From NCBI GenBank assembly GCA_015207155.1, contig JADEXK010000020.1, positions 1 through 64,000 of the forward strand: 64,000 nt of DNA, in the 5' to 3' direction. Below the pieces are notes generated by a model. That model was not told where the DNA came from. It saw nothing but the letters and a program-made list of their open reading frames with translations, and made no database searches. This DNA is from Nostocales cyanobacterium LEGE 11386. Its GTDB lineage: Bacteria > Cyanobacteriota > Cyanobacteriia > Cyanobacteriales > Nostocaceae. Position 1 is the stretch's first letter, and each line of letters starts with the position of its first letter. The position numbers were made by a program, and so were the translations under genes. Shown in pieces: positions 16,739 to 25,749 of the stretch.

Positions 16739-17032
16739 ATGAATCAAGATTTTGAAGAATCGTCGGAACAAAAGAGTTTAGTAGATGTGATGGATTTGCC
16801 TGATGAACAACGGCAAGTTGTTAACTGGATAATTCGTCAAAAAAGGGTTACTTTATTGGAAGTCATAAGCCATACAAATTTGGCAGAGGAAGTTGTACAA
16901 CATTATCTACAGTCTTTGATTTCTCAAGGATTTATTCAAGAATTAAATGATAGTGAAGCGATTTACTATCAACCTCGTTTAATCGACCAAAAGAAAAGCC
17001 GACTTCCTCCAAATATATGGGACAAACTGTAA
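16739..17032 (+). CDS. Small winged-helix protein
   Basis: 97 residues. The centre (about 20-85: DEQRQVVNWIIRQKRVTLLE, VVQHYLQSLISQGFIQEL, YYQPRL) has the helix-turn-helix plus wing plan of a winged-helix domain, with a short acidic N-terminus and a basic C-terminus. It lies 75 bases after the CHASE2 gene and 12 bases before the MinD-like gene, so these are probably one operon. It could be a DNA-binding adaptor or a protein-protein adaptor that feeds the ATPase. I do not recognise a named family beyond the fold. Confidence 0.8.
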   Translation: MNQDFEESSEQKSLVDVMDLPDEQRQVVNWIIRQKRVTLLEVISHTNLAEEVVQHYLQSLISQGFIQELNDSEAIYYQPRLIDQKKSRLPPNIWDKL

Positions 17033-17044
17033 ATATCATTAATT

Positions 17045-17806
17045 ATGTCAAAAATTGTTTCTATTCACTCATTTCGGGGTGGTACAGGTAAATCTAATTC
17101 AACAGCTAATCTCGCCGGAATCGTCGCTGGTTATGGACATCGAGTTGGGATTATTGACACTGATATTCAATCTCCAGGTATTCACGTCCTGTTTGGGTTT
17201 GATGAGCAAAAAATGAAATACTCGCTCAACGATTATCTTTGGGGACGCTGTAATATTGAAGAGGCTGCATATGATGTCAGTGCAATTTTAAGTAAAACCG
17301 CAGATACCAAAGGACGTATTTATTTAATTCCCTCCAGTATTAAAGCTAGAGACATTACCAAAGTCCTGCGGGAAGGATTTGATTTTAATCTACTTAATCA
17401 AGGTTTTCAAGAAATACTTGATGTTCTAGAATTGGATTATTTATTTATTGATACTCATCCAGGACTAAACGAAGAAACTTTACTTTCTATTGCTATTTCT
17501 GATATTTTAGTTCTGATTTTACGCCCCGATCGCCAAGATTTTCAAGGTACTGCCGTAACAGTAGAAGTAGCCCGCAAATTGGAAGTACCAAAGATGCTGC
17601 TGTTAATTAATAAAGCACTACCTGCATTAGATTTTGATGCATTGCGGCAACAAGTAGAAAAGACTTATGACGCACCTGTAGCAGGAATTTTACCCCTAGC
17701 AGAAGAATTAATTCAACTAGCAAGTAGTGATTTGTTTTGCCTCCGCCATCCACAACATCCGTTTAGTCATGTGATGAACAAAGTGGCTCAGATGATTATG
17801 CAATAG
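17045..17806 (+). CDS. MinD/ParA-like P-loop ATPase with Arg in place of the signature Lys
   Basis: 253 residues. The deviant Walker A is SFRGGTGKSNSTANLAGIVA, and GIIDTDIQSPGIHVLFGF and LDYLFIDTHPGLNEETLLSI are the switch segments of the MinD/ParA/Mrp class. The usual KGGxGKT has become RGGTGKS, so the intra-dimer signature lysine is replaced by arginine. No C-terminal amphipathic membrane-targeting helix is obvious. The gene is the last of the CHASE2/winged-helix run. In this context it more likely positions or regulates a membrane-associated complex than acts in division or plasmid segregation. Confident on fold, not on role. Confidence 0.88.
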   Translation: MSKIVSIHSFRGGTGKSNSTANLAGIVAGYGHRVGIIDTDIQSPGIHVLFGFDEQKMKYSLNDYLWGRCNIEEAAYDVSAILSKTADTKGRIYLIPSSIKARDITKVLREGFDFNLLNQGFQEILDVLELDYLFIDTHPGLNEETLLSIAISDILVLILRPDRQDFQGTAVTVEVARKLEVPKMLLLINKALPALDFDALRQQVEKTYDAPVAGILPLAEELIQLASSDLFCLRHPQHPFSHVMNKVAQMIMQ

Positions 17807-17879
17807 GGAATGGGGAATGGGGCATTGGGCATTGAAAACACCTCCCTCATCTTCCTCATCCCCTGATCTCCCCACTTCC

Positions 17880-20800
17880 TCACCAAGGATTACCAATCAT
17901 CGTAAAGGCTGACCAAAAATAAGGGTGACTGAGGTTTTTATCGCCTAGTTGGACAATATCTGGTGGTAGAGTTACATCAAGATTAGAAGTTTTCAGTTCA
18001 CCTCCTTCTAAGCGTACTTGTCCTTTGAGCATTGCAACTTGTGCTTGTCTGAGTGCTTCGGCTTTGATGGGGGCTTTTTTCAATTGTTCGTAAAATTCGC
18101 TAATTAATCCCAGAGTGCCTTCATCGGATACATACCACAAACTCGCTAGTGCAGACTTGACACCGGCTTGAACTGCAAAGCCAGCAAAGCCTAACTCTGC
18201 TTCTGTATCTCCTGTGGCTGTGCGACAGGCACTCAGCACTACTAGCTGGACTGGGGGGTTATTCCAGCCTAGTTGGCGCAGCTGATCCATTTGCAATTGG
18301 GTATCCCATAACTGAATGTAGGAGTTACCAGGGCCCCCTGGTCTAAATTCGCCGTGGGTGGCTAGGTGGATAATACCAAAGGGTTTTTGCTGGCGTTGTG
18401 CTTGGAGATTTTTCAGAGTAAAGGCTTCGTTGATGAAGGATTTACCTTGCCAGAGGCGGGGGGTAATTGTTGCTAGTTCCGCAGGTACGGCTGGTAAAGG
18501 CTGTTGGTTGGTGAATTCGGATGCACCCATACCTAAAACTTCTGCATTTTTAATGTCCACATATTGAGTATCTGTAAGGCTGAGACTAGGCATTAAGCCG
18601 ACGCTGTATTTTTCAACTAAATACTTTTCACCGTCGTAGAGGGCGGCGATGGGTAGCGATCGCAATCCTTTATCCATGACGAAGACTAAATTTTGAATTT
18701 CCCTGTCTTGCAAATCGCTATCAACAGATGTAATTAGCCATTCATATAGTTGTTTGGCTGCATCTATGTAGTCCTTACGCAATATGGGATCTGTGACTCG
18801 GCTTCTAAATGTTTGGACGACTGGAAAAACTTGCGATCGCGTCACTGTGAGAACTTTGCGAATTGGTTGACCTTTGGCGGTTACAATGATCAATTCCAGG
18901 CGATCGTTGGGTGATTCTGTATTTAATATTTTGCTTTGTGGTGTGTCAGCAGGCAAGGTTTCTGAGACAAAACTTACATACACAAGTGCGGGTTTAATGT
19001 TAGTGGCATTTTCAATATCTTGTAAGATTGTGCGGGCTTCACCGACTGTTTTAATTTCTGGTTTGGTTATACCTAAGTATTGCTGAACTTGATCCGTTAA
19101 TTTTTCATCAACTTCCGCGACAAAAGTATCTATTATATTTCCGGGAAAAGGGTCATTGACAACAGGTGGTTGTGGTGTGGGGGTAGTTTGCAAGTCTTCT
19201 GATGGATCAGGAAAATCCTCTGGTGGTGGCGGTGGTTCTGGTGGTGTGGGAGTAACATTGATGGATATTTGTTGCGATGAAAAAGAAACGCGATCGCTAG
19301 CTGTAATAGTAAAAGCTGAAATACCGTCACCACTAGTATTTGCTGGTGGTGTATACACTAAAACTGTGTTTGCTGAAAGTGTTGTTGCTGATGTGACTGG
19401 TGTACCGTCTTGTAGCGTTAGAGTACCAAATAAATCTTCTAAACTAATAATGAGATTATCTTGATTGACATCGTTTGTAGACACATTTAAATCACCAAAT
19501 TCAAATGTTACAGATTGATTTTCTTGAGTTGTGGGTAACTGTGTATTTGCTGTAATCGTTGGTGGTGTGTTGATAGAAATAATTGCAATATTATTAGGCG
19601 TACTAGCAGCCAATCCCCCATTTGGTAATACAGAAAATTCTGCATTTGGTGTAATTTGGGAAGCACCTGTATTGATATTTCCCTGGGTGCCATTCAAGCT
19701 AGAATCACCAACCCTAAACGGCACATTATCCGCACCGCCATCATGTTGAATTGTCACAAATCCTGGTTGTGTTTCGCCATCAGTCAGGATGGTATCACTA
19801 GTATTTGTAACTACCCCTATTCCTCTCACTACACCATTTGCCAAAACACTGACATCACCACCTTCAGCAGCGCCACCCGTGAAATCAATAGCTTGAGTGT
19901 TGATACTTTCAAAGGTAATATTGCTACCTGTTTGTGATGTTTGTAAAGTAACTGGGCCACCATAAGCCGAATTAGCACTACTAAAAGAAATAGCTGATGT
20001 ATTAATAGCACCTGTCAAAATATTGCCGATATTGTTTACTTGTAAATTTACCTCGCCACTTCTAGCAGTGCCTGATGCACTTGTTGAAGAATTAATATCA
20101 TCTGTAGTAATATTTCCCTCAGTTGCTAATTTGATATCACCAGAGGTAGCATCACCGAAGTCATTAGAGGCAAAAGAATCAATAGTATTAGTTGCAATTG
20201 TTCCTCCGGCTTTGATGTCTATCAACCCACCAATAGATTGCCCTGAAGTACTAGTTTGACTAAAGGAATTAATTAAACCTGTAGTAATATTTCCTCCAGA
20301 GTCTAATTTTATTTCTCCACCTGTGGCATTACCAAAGTTATTCTCGACAAAAGAATTAATATTATTTGTGGCAAGATTTCCGCCAGCTTGAATATCGATT
20401 AAACCACCTATGGCTTCCCCTGATGAAGTAATTCGCGCAAAAGAATTAATTAAACCTGTGGTAATATTGCCACCAGCATCTAATTTTATTTCTCCAGCGA
20501 TCGCATCACCAGAGCTACTTTCTGCAAAGGAATCAATAGCATTGATTTCGACATTACCTCCAGCTTGAATATCTACTAAAGCAGCTGTAGCATCTCCTTG
20601 AAAATTACTTCTGGCAAAAGCACTAATTATATCTGTTGTAATATTACCACCAGCCTCTAATCTGACTTCTCCACCTATGGCATCACCAGATTGAGTAGAT
20701 GCAGTAGAAATTACATTTGTTGTGATATTACCTCCAGAGATTAACTCAACTCGACCACTTGTAGAACCTATAGTTGCAACAGTGTCGATATCTGCAAGTG

Positions 20801-23111
20801 TAATATCACCTGTCGCGCTCATAATCACTGGCCCACCATATTCGGCAATTCTGATATTACCTGTTACGGTGATATTTCCTGGTGAAGATGAGTTACCACT
20901 AAGAGTTAAAGTTGGCGGTAAATTACCAAAATTAGTTTCTTCTAATTGGCTGACACCTGCTCTGAATATTAAAGCTAGTTCATCAGCTAAAATTTGAGCA
21001 TCACTTGAGCAAGGATTACCATAACCGCAAAAGGAAGCAAGTGAAAAATCTGGACTATTAATCGTAATATCACCATTAACAGTAATACTTCCTGTTGATT
21101 CTACTTTCAGTGATGGACCTGTATAACTATCAAATTCGACATCTTGATTAGCGCTAATTATCGGGTCGTAAAGACTAGTAAAACTGTTACTTTGACCTTG
21201 AGAGTTGAGAATAGAAAACCTACCGCCACTAGCAAAGTGTGCATCCAGGGAAATTTTGCCATCACTAACTAAAGTTAAATTACCACCACTGACAAAAGGT
21301 GTTTTATCTAGATGATCAATTGCTAAAACATTAATTCCTTGATTACCTTGAATGTAAAGATTACCACCAGCGATCGCAGTGAAAGCATTGGCGGTACTTT
21401 CACGAACTGTTACAGTATTTTGGGCGAATAAATTCAGGTGATTAGTAGTTAAAAGTTGGCTTTCTGGTAATGTCAAGTTACGATTAGCGCTGAATGTAGC
21501 GGTGTCAGCAGTGGCTTTTTTCACCACCACATCACCATTTTCAACTCGTAAGCCAGAACCAATCAGTTCTACCTCACCGTTGCTGTGGACTTGCAATGTT
21601 GAGGCGTTAGCACCTCCTCCACCTGTTAACAATTTAGCCAGAGAATTCTCTGATTGATTATTATTTAGGGGTTGCACTTCTAAACTAAGAGGATTTCCAG
21701 GAATGCTGAAGCGTAACAAGCTTGTACCCGGTACCGCCGCAACTGTGATGTTACCACCAGGCGCAAAAAGTTCTCCGGTACTAGCTACAGTACCACCTAA
21801 TAAAGTTAAATTACCTGATGTGACGGCTAGATTGCCTTCATTGAGAATCGCACTGGCAATAGTAGAATCAAAGGCAAAACTATGAGGTGTACCCAGCAAC
21901 TCATTATATTTATTCCAGCCACTAGCATTAAACCAATTTTCACCCAAGCCGATGCGGTTAGCAGTTGTCGCCGTAAAGGAAGCGGGGACGTTCAAACTAG
22001 CATTAGCACCAAAGATAATTCCCGCCGGATTAATTAAATATAAGTTGGAATTGCCGCCTGTGACTGTAATTAAGCCGTTAATTAAGGAAGCTTCGCCACC
22101 TGTGACACGCCCTAAAATATTTTGAATCGATGGTTGAGAAAGAAAATTGGCAGTTTGATTAACATCAAGTCCAAATTTTGAGAAACTGTGAAATAAGTTA
22201 GCGCGATCGCTACTTAAACTACCGCCACTAATATCAATATTATTGCTTTGGGTGTTAACAAGAGTGCCGGTGTTATCTGGTGCGGGAATAATGTTTTGGG
22301 CTTTTGCTAAGTTGGGAGATAGACAAAGTAAAGCGAAAAGAATGAAGCTTGCACCAGTTTCAGTCACGGAAAACCCGCCTGCGCGGGTTGCTTGATGTTT
22401 AATTGTCTGGGTTAAGTGCTTCCTCCGTTGTTTGGCTTTGACAATCGCTTGATGCGATCGCTTGATTTGCTCTTGTCGTTGTTGCCAGGATAAACTCTCT
22501 GGATGGGTGCGGTAGTAGTAAAGTGGCTGAAAAATATGTTGCACTTGGGCGACTTCGGAAAGTCGCAAACATAGATCATAATCTTCTGCTGTTTCCAGCG
22601 ATTCATCAATTCCACCTACCAAGTCAAAAATTTCCCGCCGCATCAACCGAAAGTGAAATGTCATGAACTTGTTTAACAGTTCTTCGCGGTTGTAGGGAAC
22701 AAGACAACGATAGCCGTAGCTGAGAACTGTGTTGTGTTGATCAATATCCAGATAATCGGTGTAAACCCAACCGATATTTGGTTTTGCATCTAAAACGCCT
22801 GCGGTTTCTACCAGTGCTTGGGGATGTAGCAAATCATCACTATCTACCCAACCAAGGTAAGGTGCATGAGTTTGCGCGATCGCTGCTTTTAAAGCCAATC
22901 CCCGTCCCAGATGTTCTGCTATGATTACCCGTACACGGCGATCGCGTTTTGCATACTCGCGGGCGATTTCTGGTGAATTATCTGTGGAACCATCATCCCA
23001 AATCAGTAGCTCAAAATCACCCCGCGTTTGAGCTAATATGCTCTCAATAGCAGCGCTGAGGTAACGTTCTCGATTGTAAACAGTGATGATCAGAGAAATG
23101 GTTGGCTGCAT
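17880..23111 (-). CDS. Giant fusion: GT2 glycosyltransferase - haemagglutinin repeats - CHAT protease-like domain
   Basis: 1743 residues in one frame. Residues 1-~225 are a family 2 glycosyltransferase (TISLIITVYNRERYLSAAIE, DDGSTDNSPE, VDSDDLLHP). A basic linker is followed by an internal signal-like segment (about 252-273, FILFALLCLSPNLAKA) and a two-partner-secretion haemagglutinin domain (about 275-420: NLFHSFSKFGLDVNQTANFL, NLYLINPAGIIFGANASLNV). Beta-helix sequence includes about eight ~30-residue repeats encoded around 20010-20730. Then come a cadherin-like segment, a Pro-rich stretch and a C-terminal CHAT domain with the His/Cys pair at about His1586 (HLATHGEF) and Cys1629 (LSACRTATGD). 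A GTG at 22367 (codon 249) could start a separate haemagglutinin-CHAT protein. No TpsB-type outer-membrane partner is visible nearby. Confidence 0.88.
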   Translation of the reverse strand: MQPTISLIITVYNRERYLSAAIESILAQTRGDFELLIWDDGSTDNSPEIAREYAKRDRRVRVIIAEHLGRGLALKAAIAQTHAPYLGWVDSDDLLHPQALVETAGVLDAKPNIGWVYTDYLDIDQHNTVLSYGYRCLVPYNREELLNKFMTFHFRLMRREIFDLVGGIDESLETAEDYDLCLRLSEVAQVQHIFQPLYYYRTHPESLSWQQRQEQIKRSHQAIVKAKQRRKHLTQTIKHQATRAGGFSVTETGASFILFALLCLSPNLAKAQNIIPAPDNTGTLVNTQSNNIDISGGSLSSDRANLFHSFSKFGLDVNQTANFLSQPSIQNILGRVTGGEASLINGLITVTGGNSNLYLINPAGIIFGANASLNVPASFTATTANRIGLGENWFNASGWNKYNELLGTPHSFAFDSTIASAILNEGNLAVTSGNLTLLGGTVASTGELFAPGGNITVAAVPGTSLLRFSIPGNPLSLEVQPLNNNQSENSLAKLLTGGGGANASTLQVHSNGEVELIGSGLRVENGDVVVKKATADTATFSANRNLTLPESQLLTTNHLNLFAQNTVTVRESTANAFTAIAGGNLYIQGNQGINVLAIDHLDKTPFVSGGNLTLVSDGKISLDAHFASGGRFSILNSQGQSNSFTSLYDPIISANQDVEFDSYTGPSLKVESTGSITVNGDITINSPDFSLASFCGYGNPCSSDAQILADELALIFRAGVSQLEETNFGNLPPTLTLSGNSSSPGNITVTGNIRIAEYGGPVIMSATGDITLADIDTVATIGSTSGRVELISGGNITTNVISTASTQSGDAIGGEVRLEAGGNITTDIISAFARSNFQGDATAALVDIQAGGNVEINAIDSFAESSSGDAIAGEIKLDAGGNITTGLINSFARITSSGEAIGGLIDIQAGGNLATNNINSFVENNFGNATGGEIKLDSGGNITTGLINSFSQTSTSGQSIGGLIDIKAGGTIATNTIDSFASNDFGDATSGDIKLATEGNITTDDINSSTSASGTARSGEVNLQVNNIGNILTGAINTSAISFSSANSAYGGPVTLQTSQTGSNITFESINTQAIDFTGGAAEGGDVSVLANGVVRGIGVVTNTSDTILTDGETQPGFVTIQHDGGADNVPFRVGDSSLNGTQGNINTGASQITPNAEFSVLPNGGLAASTPNNIAIISINTPPTITANTQLPTTQENQSVTFEFGDLNVSTNDVNQDNLIISLEDLFGTLTLQDGTPVTSATTLSANTVLVYTPPANTSGDGISAFTITASDRVSFSSQQISINVTPTPPEPPPPPEDFPDPSEDLQTTPTPQPPVVNDPFPGNIIDTFVAEVDEKLTDQVQQYLGITKPEIKTVGEARTILQDIENATNIKPALVYVSFVSETLPADTPQSKILNTESPNDRLELIIVTAKGQPIRKVLTVTRSQVFPVVQTFRSRVTDPILRKDYIDAAKQLYEWLITSVDSDLQDREIQNLVFVMDKGLRSLPIAALYDGEKYLVEKYSVGLMPSLSLTDTQYVDIKNAEVLGMGASEFTNQQPLPAVPAELATITPRLWQGKSFINEAFTLKNLQAQRQQKPFGIIHLATHGEFRPGGPGNSYIQLWDTQLQMDQLRQLGWNNPPVQLVVLSACRTATGDTEAELGFAGFAVQAGVKSALASLWYVSDEGTLGLISEFYEQLKKAPIKAEALRQAQVAMLKGQVRLEGGELKTSNLDVTLPPDIVQLGDKNLSHPYFWSAFTMIGNPW
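22371..22390. repeat. Intergenic-type palindrome inside the GT2-haemagglutinin joint
   Basis: AACCCGC (from 22372) faces GCGGGTT (to about 22389), almost the same as the palindrome ACCCGCGTAGGCGGGTTT at about 25220 in plain intergenic DNA. Here it is translated (roughly QATRAGGFS) in the linker between the glycosyltransferase and the signal-like segment. This suggests that the two parts were once separate genes. Confidence 0.6.
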
Positions 23112-23298
23112 AAAAATTTGAGATAAATAAGTGAAGCGTATATTACTGCCACAGCATTAATAGGCTGTAATATTTGATATTTACAAATGTGAGCAGGTGA
23201 CAAAAATTACAGGGAATTTTGGTATATTTTATTATTGTTGGTTACACGACAAATTAACCGTTATAAATCTTGACAAATTTTCAAAAATAATAATTAAT

Positions 23299-25065
23299 AT
23301 GAAATACTTCTTTGCCAAAACCAAGAAACGGCAGCTATTAAATAATAAAAAACTTACTATTAAATCACATACATGGTTAAGAACAGGTATTTTAGTCAAT
23401 AAATTTAAGCAAAGCAGTATTAGCTGGGCACTAATTTTTGCTTTTTTAATAGTGAATTTTTTAGTACCAAAAACTTTATTGGCGCAAGAAAATTTAGAAA
23501 TCCAAGATTTTGATTACTGGGCGAGTTTGTGTAAGCTGCTAGGAGAAGAACAGAAATATGCCGAAGCGATCGCTGCTTGCAATCAAGCAATTGCCTTGAA
23601 GCCAGATAACCCAGAAATCTGGACAGAACGCACAGAAATATTGTTGCAACAAGCCAAATATAGCGAAGCGTTAGTATCAGCAGATCGCGTTTTACGTCTC
23701 CAGCCAAAATTTTCTTTAGCTTTAGCCCAACGCTGTCAAGCATTATTAAATTTGGGTAAATATGAACAAGCGATCGCTGCTTGTGATTTAGCCCTACGCT
23801 CAGATCAAAATTGGGGCAATAAAACAGCAGTAGTGGCATGGTATAGTAAGGGTTTAGCACAAAACAAATTAGGACAATTTACCGAAGCGATCGCCTCATT
23901 TAATCGCGCCTTAGTCATTAATCCAGAAAATTCATTAGCCTTAGTGGGAAATTGTCAAGCTTTAGCTAATTTAGGCAGATTCGCCGCCGCAATTAACGCT
24001 TGTGACTTAGCAATTACAACTAATAAAAATTGGGGCAATACATCACCTGCGATCGCCTGGTTTAATAAAGGTTTAGCTCAAAGGCAACAAGGACAAACCA
24101 CCGCAGCAATTACCTCATTTGATCAGGCAATTGCAACGAATCCTCAAGATGCCGATATCTGGTTAGAACATGGTAAATCCTTAACTTTATTAGGAAAACC
24201 AGCACAAGCGAGTGTGTCTTATGAATTTGCTGTAAAACTCAGTCCTCAATACTCTTTAGCATTGGCAAATCAAAGTGTAACCTTCAACAAATTAGGCAAA
24301 CACGAAGAAGCACAAAAAGCTAGTGAAGCAGCACTACAAGGTGATAATAGATGGGGTGATATGAGTCCGGCTTTAGCTTGGGAACAACGAGGAATCGCCT
24401 TAGCAGGATTGGGTAATTATGAAGAAGGATTGACATCGTTAGAAAGAGCGATCGCCCTGAATCCCAACTACGCCGAAGCCTGGAATAATCGTGCTGCTAC
24501 TCAATGGTATATGGGCAGATATACAGACGCAATTGCTAGTAGCGATCGCGCCACAGAAATTAATCCTCAATATGCTCAAGCTTGGTTTAATAAAGGTAGA
24601 ATTCTCAGAACATTAGAACGCTATCAAGCAGCACTTGCAGCCTATAATAAAGCCTTAGAAAATAGCAATCAAATAGTCGATAATTCACTATTAGCAAATA
24701 TTTGGGCTAACCGTAGCGTCGTATTGTGGCATCTTTCCAGAAATCAAGAGGCATTAATTTCTGTTGATCGGGCAATTAATTTAAATCCCGAATTATCCCA
24801 AGGATGGTACAACCGAGGCGTAGTACTATTAGATTTAAAACGATATGATGAAGCAATTACCGCTTACAATCGTGCTAGTAATTTGAATCCTGATAATGCT
24901 AACATATTAGCAGGTAAAGGAGTAGCCTTGCTAAAATTAGGTAGAATTGAAGAGGCGATCGCGGCTTTTGAGGAAACCTTAAAACTTGACCCTAATAACA
25001 CATTAGCTAAAGCAAATCAAACCATTGCTCAAAAGCAATTGCAAGAAAAATCTACCTCAGATTAA
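23299..25065 (+). CDS. TPR-repeat protein with N-terminal signal anchor
   Basis: 588 residues from the ATG at 23299. The frame is open to a GTG at 23197, but that extension is AT-rich and un-proteinlike. A hydrophobic segment (about 42-62, ALIFAFLIVNFLVPKTLLAQ) could be a late signal peptide or membrane anchor. The rest is roughly 13 tetratricopeptide repeats, for example YAEAIAACNQAIALKPDNPE, YSEALVSADRVLRLQPKFSL, YDEAITAYNRASNLNPDNAN and IEEAIAAFEETLKLDPNNTL. Divergent from the GT2-haemagglutinin-CHAT gene with a gap under 200 bases. TPR proteins are frequent companions of CHAT proteins, so it is a plausible partner or substrate scaffold. Confidence 0.85.
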   Translation: MKYFFAKTKKRQLLNNKKLTIKSHTWLRTGILVNKFKQSSISWALIFAFLIVNFLVPKTLLAQENLEIQDFDYWASLCKLLGEEQKYAEAIAACNQAIALKPDNPEIWTERTEILLQQAKYSEALVSADRVLRLQPKFSLALAQRCQALLNLGKYEQAIAACDLALRSDQNWGNKTAVVAWYSKGLAQNKLGQFTEAIASFNRALVINPENSLALVGNCQALANLGRFAAAINACDLAITTNKNWGNTSPAIAWFNKGLAQRQQGQTTAAITSFDQAIATNPQDADIWLEHGKSLTLLGKPAQASVSYEFAVKLSPQYSLALANQSVTFNKLGKHEEAQKASEAALQGDNRWGDMSPALAWEQRGIALAGLGNYEEGLTSLERAIALNPNYAEAWNNRAATQWYMGRYTDAIASSDRATEINPQYAQAWFNKGRILRTLERYQAALAAYNKALENSNQIVDNSLLANIWANRSVVLWHLSRNQEALISVDRAINLNPELSQGWYNRGVVLLDLKRYDEAITAYNRASNLNPDNANILAGKGVALLKLGRIEEAIAAFEETLKLDPNNTLAKANQTIAQKQLQEKSTSD

Positions 25066-25099
25066 AGGATTAATTGACCGGGAATGGAGATTGCTTAAA

Positions 25100-25330
25100 G
25101 ATATATTGAGAGCATCCCGTTTTGGCGGATCGCCCGCAGACTAGAAGTCTGGGGCTACACAAACGTTCGCCCTTGGCCTTCCCGAAGGGTAGGCCGCCTA
25201 CGCGGACTATCTGAAACCCGCGTAGGCGGGTTTAGTTTGTATAGCCGCGTAAAGCCCTAAAGGGCATAGCTGCGCTTACCGCGAAGCGTGCCGGAGGCTC
25301 TTTTCCAATCGCCCGGTGTTTCTGCCAAAA
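25100..25330. repeat. Composite of Nostoc-type dispersed palindromic repeats
   Basis: This part of the 400-base gap between the TPR gene and the small Cys4 gene is a mosaic: CGAAGGGTAGGCCGCCTACG, the palindrome ACCCGCGTAGGCGGGTTT near 25220, and GGGCATAGCTGCGCTTACCG with CGAAGCGTGCC. The last block recurs near 42310 (GGGCATAGCTGCGCTGACCG). It is markedly richer in G+C than the flanks. No reading frame of interest. Confidence 0.8.
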
Positions 25331-25465
25331 GTGGATGCTCCCGATATATTCTCCATGGAAGCAGAAAAAACGGCAAACTCAAAATATACCCCAAATTTAG
25401 TATTACCCAAAATCAAGAAATTTACATTAAAGATTTTTAAATTTTAATCCTATTAAAATTCTTAC

Positions 25466-25630
25466 TTAATAGTCATTATCAGCCACACAAATTCCTTTGC
25501 ATTTAATACCGTTTGTAGCTGTGCGCCCACAATGAGAACATAGAACTTTTTCGGTTTCTGCTTCTTGACGAATGTCTATATTATTGCTTGCATGTAAATT
25601 GTCTTTTTCGGTCTGGATTTTTATCGTCAT
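25466..25630 (-). CDS. Small Cys4 (zinc-ribbon-like) protein
   Basis: A 54-residue frame from ATG 25630 to TAA 25466, with AGGA 9 bases before the start. The N-terminal half is polar (MTIKIQTEKDNLHASNNIDI). The C-terminal half carries four cysteines as CSHCGRTATNGIKCKGICVA, a CxxC-x9-CxxxC spacing suitable for one zinc ion. The good ribosome binding site, the clean termination and the motif-like Cys spacing argue that it is real. Function unknown; it could be a small regulator or a metal-handling protein. It is followed downstream by the repeat mosaic only. Confidence 0.7.
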   Translation of the reverse strand: MTIKIQTEKDNLHASNNIDIRQEAETEKVLCSHCGRTATNGIKCKGICVADNDY

Positions 25631-25649
25631 AAAAGTGTCCTATTTAACG

Positions 25650-25715
25650 AAGGAAGAGGGAAGAAGGAAGAAGAATTCTTCTTGCCAAACGGGTTTAAAT
25701 CCCCCACCAATTTGC
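25650..25715. repeat. Intergenic dispersed repeat, copy B (inverted relative to 13041-13130)
   Basis: GAAGAA-rich tract, then TTCTTCTTGCCAAACGGGTT and TAAATCCCCCACCAA, the reverse complement of the 13058-13100 core. It lies upstream of the small Cys4 gene and downstream of arfB. Confidence 0.7.
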
Positions 25716-25749
25716 CTTCTGACTTCTGACTCCAACAGCACGTCCTTCT

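Noticed and set aside
20010..20740. Regularly spaced ~90-base repeats as CRISPR or non-coding repeats
   Set aside because: They are in frame inside the haemagglutinin gene and encode beta-helix coils.
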